A stretch of 50,214 bases of DNA from Bacteroidales bacterium. GTDB lineage: Bacteria; Bacteroidota; Bacteroidia; Bacteroidales; UBA1402. The position numbers and the translations under genes are program-made. The stretch is taken from contig JAAYBL010000281.1 in assembly GCA_012718945.1 (NCBI GenBank), positions 1 through 50,214 on the forward strand, written 5' to 3'. Below, piece after piece: positions 45,269 through 50,214 of the stretch. The notes beneath the pieces were generated by a model. The model did no database searches. It was not told where the DNA came from and saw only the letters and a list, made by a program, of their open reading frames with translations. Numbering within the stretch: position 1 is the stretch's first letter; every line of letters begins with the position of its first letter.

Positions 45269-47863
45269 CTACTTGTATTGATTTGAATGGTAGCGCAATG
45301 CACCACTAATCTGGTGTACGACAACGTTGGCGGTTGAATAAATTTCGCTGCTGTTTAAAGGATTGGAGACATCGGAGGTATTGAATACATACTCTCTGGC
45401 TATCTGATTATTCAAATCAGTTACCTGATGAACGACGCCGGTTGCATCCTTTACAGTCATTTCATAGTTGGTAGCCAACACATCCACTGTCTTGAATCCA
45501 CCATCATAGAGTAATGAGGTTTCAAAACGTCCATTGATAGCCTTGTCTCCTTGGTTGTTATCCACAAATAGGGAATTATCCTGGAAGTGGTATTTCAAGA
45601 ATTGTTGGATCAACGCTTGCTTTTGAGCCGCTTCTTCCGTTTGTCCGGCATCAATCAATGCTCTCACGTCGTCAGCCTTGGGCAAGCCCTTGGCGTATTC
45701 GGCTTGTATGGCAGCATTGGTGGGCACGTAAAGGGTATAATGGAAATTACTCAGGAAGCCAATATTGAAACTATTACCGATGGCACGTTCGTTGGATTCA
45801 CCCTTGTTCATTTTATCTACCAGAAGGTCAGATATTTCCAACAGATCAATGAACTCCTTAAATTGAAGGGAATCCTGCTTCAGTATGTCGTACACGGATT
45901 TTCCTGTCGTCATGATGGGAGCCTCTTCGAGGATGTAGGTTTTACCATTACCACCAACGGCCAATTGGTCGTATACCTTGAAGATGGGTATGCCAGCGTT
46001 TTTATCCGTTTGGGCACTACCCCAAACTTTCATACCATTGGCACCCATGGAGGGGTTGGTTACTTTGAGCGTCGTACCGCCTTTGGTACGGTAGAACGTA
46101 TTTCCATCTTCAACATCACCGACCACCGTATGCGAATCGAGGATGTCTTTCAGGCGGTTGCGGATTTCATCGGTATTCTGCACCAAACGAACAGAATCCA
46201 CCAGTTGATTGGTTGTCAGGTCGTATGTCCAGACCGAAGCACCCACCGATCCTGCGGTGTAGTCATAGAAGAAGCGGTACAGATAGGTAAGGTTGGATGA
46301 AGCACCTACACGTCCATAGGAAACAGGATCAATGTAGTTCTTCAAGGCATCGTTGGTCGGAAGGAAGAAGCTGTACCTTGATTCCATGGAATTCAAGTAA
46401 GCTTTGTATTGAATGACTTGGTCGTCAGCTGCCCATTTGACAATTTTCATGCGTTCATCAACAGCGGCCGGATACAATACGGAGATAAAGCTTGTTGGAC
46501 TGAATACTTTGTTTGTCAGATAGATAGCACCATTACAACCAAAATAAACGCTATCAATATCTTCTACGGTTATGCCCATCGGATTGGAAGCATCGTTGAG
46601 CACCAGGTTGAATTTACTGGGCACCGAGCTTTGAAACAGGTTGAGCATGTTGTTGTTGATCAGATCAGCGATAACATAATTGGGAATGGAGTCTTTCCAA
46701 TTAGCGACTGTACCACCTTTTGAAAAATAGTCCTTGAGAATCAAACCACTACCCGACTCCCAGAAACGTTCAAACGCATCATCCGAAGGCACCAACATCA
46801 CGGCCATATCTTGTTGCATGGCATCGGCTCCCGCTGTGGATGCTGACGTGCTGGGGTAGTAGGTATTCCACCCCGGATCAAACTTAAGCAAGCCGTCAAA
46901 GGTTTTTCCCTCGGGTGTGGTCTGCAACAAGAGCCCTCCTTGCGAACGCTTGGAGAAATAGCGCTTTTGAAAAACAGAATCCACAGACGTCCCATTAAGC
47001 CTGTTGTATTCCCGGGTAGCGTTTATTCCACCATAGAAAGGGGCTGAAAAACGCTCGAGAAAATCGCTGAATTGTGTGGTATTAGGCTTCGTGCGCAGCA
47101 ATTCTGCCATGTTTTGCAAAGGCAGCATCACCTCGGACACTTCGTGTACAAAACCGTTGGAACATTTGATATTGGCTCCCACAACGGGCAAACCATTGAT
47201 GCTGGCATCACCTGGACGATGCTGCGTCGTATAATTCATCAAGAAATTATAATCATCGCTGGTAATTTTCTGAGTCTGCAGTTGTTTCTCAATAAAATGG
47301 ATCATAGGCACTTGCGTGGCATCCATCATACATACCAGGCTTTTCCCAGCCTTCTTGTAGGGAGCCCAGAATGGATTGTTGGGCATGTCATCAGGGGTAA
47401 TGACAGGCACTGAATCATAGACTGTCAGCGCCGTCAAGCGCCTCATGCAATTACCCAGGATGGGACCAGCCGAGCTTGAAAGGGAGTTCAACTGATAAGA
47501 ATTGTTGATCATTGAACCGAACAGCAATTGTTTTTTCTGTGCGTCCGACAAGTCACTGTACCGGCTTACCCCCCATGGATTACTGGAATAAAAACGATCA
47601 AAAGCCTCATCATCGGCCACGATCAATGTTTTGCTTCCCGTCTTTGACAGAATGTCCTTGTAGTTCAGATCCTCTATCAACCGAGCCATGTTGTTGTAAT
47701 TGCCATCTTCGTTCAAATTGTCGTAGATGCTTGATCCAAGCCAACCAGGCGTTTGATCTTCGAGTAAATCCCTACAACCTGCTGTAGTCAAGACGATACT
47801 TATCAACAGCATGATAAGGGGTAGGTGTTTCACACCAAAATTCGTTTTGTTTGTACGCTTCAT
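45269..47863 (-). CDS. Four-domain FAS1 lipoprotein
   Basis: An 864-residue lipoprotein (lipobox LTTAGC, Cys about 30) made of four FAS1 domains. H1-type motifs: KTLIVADDEAFDRFYSS (domain 1, about 45-245), MAVMLVPSDDAFERFWE (domain 2, about 250-460), YSFFLPTNDALKNYIDP (domain 3, about 465-655) and FHYTLYVPTNAAIQAEYAKG (domain 4, about 665-850). Matching H2 segments: NGFVHEVSEVMLP, NGAIYLTNKVFSP, GKTYILEEAPI and TGVVHQVTDLNNQ. FAS1 domains bind sugars or proteins in animals and plants, but few bacterial versions are characterised. The gene lies between the GH115 genes and the first SusC. Unlike the other two, it has no C-terminal sandwich. Stop codon TAG. Confidence 0.88.
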   Translation of the reverse strand: MKRTNKTNFGVKHLPLIMLLISIVLTTAGCRDLLEDQTPGWLGSSIYDNLNEDGNYNNMARLIEDLNYKDILSKTGSKTLIVADDEAFDRFYSSNPWGVSRYSDLSDAQKKQLLFGSMINNSYQLNSLSSSAGPILGNCMRRLTALTVYDSVPVITPDDMPNNPFWAPYKKAGKSLVCMMDATQVPMIHFIEKQLQTQKITSDDYNFLMNYTTQHRPGDASINGLPVVGANIKCSNGFVHEVSEVMLPLQNMAELLRTKPNTTQFSDFLERFSAPFYGGINATREYNRLNGTSVDSVFQKRYFSKRSQGGLLLQTTPEGKTFDGLLKFDPGWNTYYPSTSASTAGADAMQQDMAVMLVPSDDAFERFWESGSGLILKDYFSKGGTVANWKDSIPNYVIADLINNNMLNLFQSSVPSKFNLVLNDASNPMGITVEDIDSVYFGCNGAIYLTNKVFSPTSFISVLYPAAVDERMKIVKWAADDQVIQYKAYLNSMESRYSFFLPTNDALKNYIDPVSYGRVGASSNLTYLYRFFYDYTAGSVGASVWTYDLTTNQLVDSVRLVQNTDEIRNRLKDILDSHTVVGDVEDGNTFYRTKGGTTLKVTNPSMGANGMKVWGSAQTDKNAGIPIFKVYDQLAVGGNGKTYILEEAPIMTTGKSVYDILKQDSLQFKEFIDLLEISDLLVDKMNKGESNERAIGNSFNIGFLSNFHYTLYVPTNAAIQAEYAKGLPKADDVRALIDAGQTEEAAQKQALIQQFLKYHFQDNSLFVDNNQGDKAINGRFETSLLYDGGFKTVDVLATNYEMTVKDATGVVHQVTDLNNQIAREYVFNTSDVSNPLNSSEIYSTANVVVHQISGALRYHSNQYK

Positions 47864-47895
47864 ATAAGGGTTTCTATAGTATTTGATTCATTTTA

Positions 47896-48510
47896 TTAGT
47901 TGGAATACACGCTCTCAGTAGGACCTAGATAGGAAGGCTTTAATCCACCACAATCCACCACGATTTTTTGAATCACAATGGCTGGCGAAAGGGGAGCCAA
48001 TACCAAACGGTGTTTGTTATCCTTGGTTGCTGGAACGGTCAGCGAAACAACCATCTCATTGATGCGGTTTTTTTGCCATTGAGAAATCCGTCCTTCACTG
48101 ACACCACCGTTCATGTTGACGTGAACCGGCTTTTGACCGTCGAAAGCCAGTGTAAACAGCATGCCTTCGTGACCATCAAAGTTAAGGGTGGGTGTCAGGT
48201 AGACATGCACCTTGACCTGATTAACCTGGGTATTGAGTTGCATACGGTATTCCAGGCTGGCCCCTTTGGGATCAATCGTGGTTGGTAGGAGCGTGAGCGC
48301 CGACAGGGTCTTCCCTGAGTGGGGAATAACCTGCCAGGTTGTACCCTTGACTGGTGTGGCCTGGTAAAAGTGCTCGGCTTCCATGGAAACAACACTGTCT
48401 GCCGACTCCTTAAATACATAGCCGTTGAGCTGTGCCACAAGCACTTGCAAGGGCAGTAGCATCACTAAGAGGTTGGTCAGTATGTGTATGGTATGGTGTG
48501 GTGTTTTCAT
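47896..48510 (-). CDS. GH115 C-terminal domain encoded as a separate gene
   Basis: A 204-residue protein with its own signal peptide (MKTPHHTIHILTNLLVMLLPLQ, ending VLVAQ; split here). The rest matches the beta-rich C-terminal domain that normally ends GH115 alpha-glucuronidases: VFKESADSVVSMEAEHFYQ near 32, WQVIPHSGKTLSALTLLP, ASLEYRMQL and HVYLTPTLNFDGHEGM, then IVIQKIVVDCGGLKPSYLGP. The domain helps dimerise and shape the active site in known GH115 structures. Here it is cut off from the catalytic gene, with 15 bases and a stop between, and the two frames are in phase. The hydrophobic leader makes an independent exported polypeptide more likely than a read-through. It may rebuild the enzyme by non-covalent assembly. 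Confidence 0.75.
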   Translation of the reverse strand: MKTPHHTIHILTNLLVMLLPLQVLVAQLNGYVFKESADSVVSMEAEHFYQATPVKGTTWQVIPHSGKTLSALTLLPTTIDPKGASLEYRMQLNTQVNQVKVHVYLTPTLNFDGHEGMLFTLAFDGQKPVHVNMNGGVSEGRISQWQKNRINEMVVSLTVPATKDNKHRLVLAPLSPAIVIQKIVVDCGGLKPSYLGPTESVYSN

Positions 48511-48525
48511 GGTCGGGCGGTGGGT

Positions 48526-50214
48526 TTACTCAACATAAGTGACAGTTGGCATAATGTTGCGTCTGGGGTCGTTCCAACTGGTGTAACCAATGTGTACCTG
48601 CGACATCATATGGTTCCACTTGCCATTGGACATGGTTTTGTGGTAATAATCGGCCAGTTGGGCATCACGTTCAAAGCACGCTTTGGCTTTGTCAGCCCAT
48701 GCATTGGCTGTTTTATCTTTGATGGCCGCCAGTTTCTTATTCATAGCCACGGCATAATACATGTCGTAGAGGTTGGAGCAAGCCTTGATGGGGAAGCGGA
48801 CTAATTGATCATAGGCATCTCTGTAAGCTGGTTCCAAGCGTTCGAACTGGGCATCTGCGGCCACATCGAGTGCCTTGTAATCCTTGACCACGCGTTCGAA
48901 TTCGTTGTAGTGATTAAGGCTGTAGGTTCTGTCGTTGAGTTGCTCGGGGGTGACCCTGGCATTGAATTTACTGTATTGGTTGAGCAAGCGGGCAGCTTCA
49001 GCCGCTTCTGCTTCGCCGAATTGTTGTTGGCAGAAGTTGACCGTGTGTTCATAAAGGTTGTCCGGATTGAACCGTTCAGGGTTCCAGGCCATATCCAGCC
49101 AGAAAGTGATGGGGTACTCCATGGGTTTGAGATCGCCGACATTGACAATCCAAATGCGGTCGACGCCCCGTTCCCATGCCAGGTTCATTTGTTCCCAGAC
49201 GCGTTGTATCTGTGTGACATTCATCCATTTACTATTGCGGGGACCACCCACATAATCAAAATGGTAATACACCCCATAACCACCCTTGCGGGGTTGAGCG
49301 TTCAGAGCGGGAAGGCGGCGGATGCTACCCCAGTTGTCATCGGCATAAAGCAGGGTCACGTCATCGGGCACCGTCATCCCTTGATCGTAATACTCCTGCA
49401 CCTCTTTGTAGAGTGCCCAGACCTGAGGCAAGGCATCCTCGCCCCTACCCGTCTGTTTTGCGATAATGGCCCGTTGCCTGGCCACGATATTTTCCAACAA
49501 AGCAATGTTGGTACCTCTTTCCATGGGTTCATCACCGTCACCACGCATACCAACGGTCACCACATCTTCCGTATGCATCATACGTTTGATGCCATCTGCC
49601 CAGAAACTGTCGAGTGCGGCAGCGTTGGTGGTATAGTTCCATGGGCCCGATCCGTAACGGTGCCACTCTTTTTGTGCCCTCGCACAAGGTTCGTGATGAG
49701 ATGTACTCATGATGATGCCCATTTCATCGGCCAAGGGCCCATTGAGGGGATCGTCGTCGTAAAAGGCGTTATTCCACATGGCCGGCCACAGAAAATTACC
49801 CTTCAAGCGGAGCAACAATTCGAAGACGGTTTCGTAGAACGCATGATTGTAATTGCCAAAAGTAGCCTTCACCCAATTGGTCAGACAGGGGGCTTCATCG
49901 TTGAGAAAAATACCCCTGTACCGGACAGCCGGTTCACCATCCGTGTACAGACCTTTTTTTACATAGAGAGAGGCGGCTTGTTTCACAGGTACATCGGCCC
50001 AGAAATACCAAGGTGATACCCCTATTTGTTTCGATAATTCGTAAATACCATAAATCGTACCGCGCTTGTCGCTGCCGGCAATAACCAGGGCCTGGCCCTT
50101 TTGTCCAAACGGCCGTTTCACCAGCGTAATAACATAGGTTTCACGTTTGCCATTCAGCAGGCCGGCAACAAGGCTACCTTCATTAACCAGTTGTTGGATG
50201 AGGGAACTTTGGTC
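48526..50214 (-). CDS. GH115 family alpha-glucuronidase, catalytic part (incomplete at window edge)
   Basis: Xylan alpha-1,2-(4-O-methyl)-glucuronidase family. 562 residues are visible; the N-terminal start is beyond position 50214. The frame runs open to the edge (DQSSLIQQLVNEGSLVAG...), and the GTG at 50121 is not the true start. Conserved GH115 blocks: SDKRGTIYGIYELSKQIGVS, WYFWADVPV, YRGIFLNDEAPCLTNW, LRLKGNFLWPAMWNNAFYDD, MGIIMSTSHHEPCARAQKEW, VTLLYADDNWGSIRRLP, YYHFDYVGGPRNSKW and the closing QVHIGYTSWNDPRRNIMP, after which the protein stops at TYVE. The usual C-terminal domain is absent; it is encoded by the next gene. It removes glucuronic acid branches from glucuronoxylan, which fits the XylE and GH43 genes. 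It opens the visible part of the FAS1/SusCD operon. Confidence 0.92.
   Translation of the reverse strand, partial: DQSSLIQQLVNEGSLVAGLLNGKRETYVITLVKRPFGQKGQALVIAGSDKRGTIYGIYELSKQIGVSPWYFWADVPVKQAASLYVKKGLYTDGEPAVRYRGIFLNDEAPCLTNWVKATFGNYNHAFYETVFELLLRLKGNFLWPAMWNNAFYDDDPLNGPLADEMGIIMSTSHHEPCARAQKEWHRYGSGPWNYTTNAAALDSFWADGIKRMMHTEDVVTVGMRGDGDEPMERGTNIALLENIVARQRAIIAKQTGRGEDALPQVWALYKEVQEYYDQGMTVPDDVTLLYADDNWGSIRRLPALNAQPRKGGYGVYYHFDYVGGPRNSKWMNVTQIQRVWEQMNLAWERGVDRIWIVNVGDLKPMEYPITFWLDMAWNPERFNPDNLYEHTVNFCQQQFGEAEAAEAARLLNQYSKFNARVTPEQLNDRTYSLNHYNEFERVVKDYKALDVAADAQFERLEPAYRDAYDQLVRFPIKACSNLYDMYYAVAMNKKLAAIKDKTANAWADKAKACFERDAQLADYYHKTMSNGKWNHMMSQVHIGYTSWNDPRRNIMPTVTYVE

Noticed and set aside
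48511-48528. GH115 as one gene broken by a nonsense error
   Set aside because: The frame stays in phase, but the second part begins with a good signal peptide that would be senseless in the middle of an enzyme; a real split is preferred, although not proven.
48805-50016. Open frame of 403 codons on the plus strand, opposite GH115
   Set aside because: Antisense to conserved GH115 blocks; the translation has no domain features. Long shadow frames are expected here.
1-50214. CRISPR array, tRNA, rRNA, prophage or complete insertion sequence
   Set aside because: No regular repeat-spacer series, cloverleaf, rRNA-like block, phage gene or intact transposase with ends was seen by eye.

Overview
The window reads as a chromosome piece from a member of the Bacteroidota, most likely a Bacteroidales relative that has a type IX secretion system. 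Reasons: two SusC/SusD pairs, a DUF4249/TonB-receptor pair, many lipoproteins with a Bacteroidota-type lipobox, three proteins with a C-terminal type IX sorting domain or a tail like one, and promoter-like sites of the Bacteroidota form TTTG...TAnnTTTG. No rRNA, tRNA, CRISPR array, prophage or intact insertion sequence was seen. Both ends of the window cut through genes.

Region 1 (1-9207, all minus strand) is a surface-protein operon. In transcription order it holds a C10 (streptopain-type) cysteine peptidase, an unrecognised lipoprotein, a DUF4249 lipoprotein, a TonB-dependent receptor that overlaps it by 17 bases, a large CotH-kinase protein with a type IX sorting domain, and the start of an unknown secreted protein cut by the window edge. 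The peptidase has an amber stop inside its lipoprotein signal peptide.

Region 2 (9208-16508) begins with a promoter-rich divergent spacer. It continues with a GH43/discoidin/LamG glycoside hydrolase, a DUF6263-like secreted protein with its own promoter, and an outer-membrane beta-barrel receptor starting directly after the DUF6263 stop. Two small lipoproteins follow, and a strong bidirectional terminator closes the region.

Region 3 (16509-23036, minus) carries sugar-use genes: a XylE-type xylose/proton symporter, a GH95 alpha-L-fucosidase-type enzyme and a PL11 rhamnogalacturonan lyase. Region 4 (23037-25284) is a degraded island. It has one intact DUF2867 gene, fragments of a metallopeptidase-like gene and a DUF1801 gene, a possible transposase fragment, a 15-bp hairpin, and a duplicated copy of the GH95 promoter and first codons that stops after eight residues.

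Region 5 (25285-50214, minus) is a large polysaccharide utilization locus. From the right edge it runs GH115 alpha-glucuronidase (catalytic part), a separately encoded GH115 C-terminal domain with its own signal peptide, a four-FAS1-domain lipoprotein, SusC, SusD, two two-FAS1-domain lipoproteins, a second SusC/SusD pair, a multidomain secreted protein and a Rho-independent terminator. A GH43 enzyme with a type IX sorting domain follows. Gaps in the ten-gene run are all under 50 bases, which suggests one transcript of at least 22 kb. GH115, the two GH43 enzymes and XylE together suggest glucuronoxylan or arabinoxylan use; PL11 and GH95 add pectin or fucosylated side chains. The substrate is an inference. 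The most unusual points are the FAS1-rich two-transporter operon, the split GH115, the amber codon in the peptidase, and the GH95 leader duplication.
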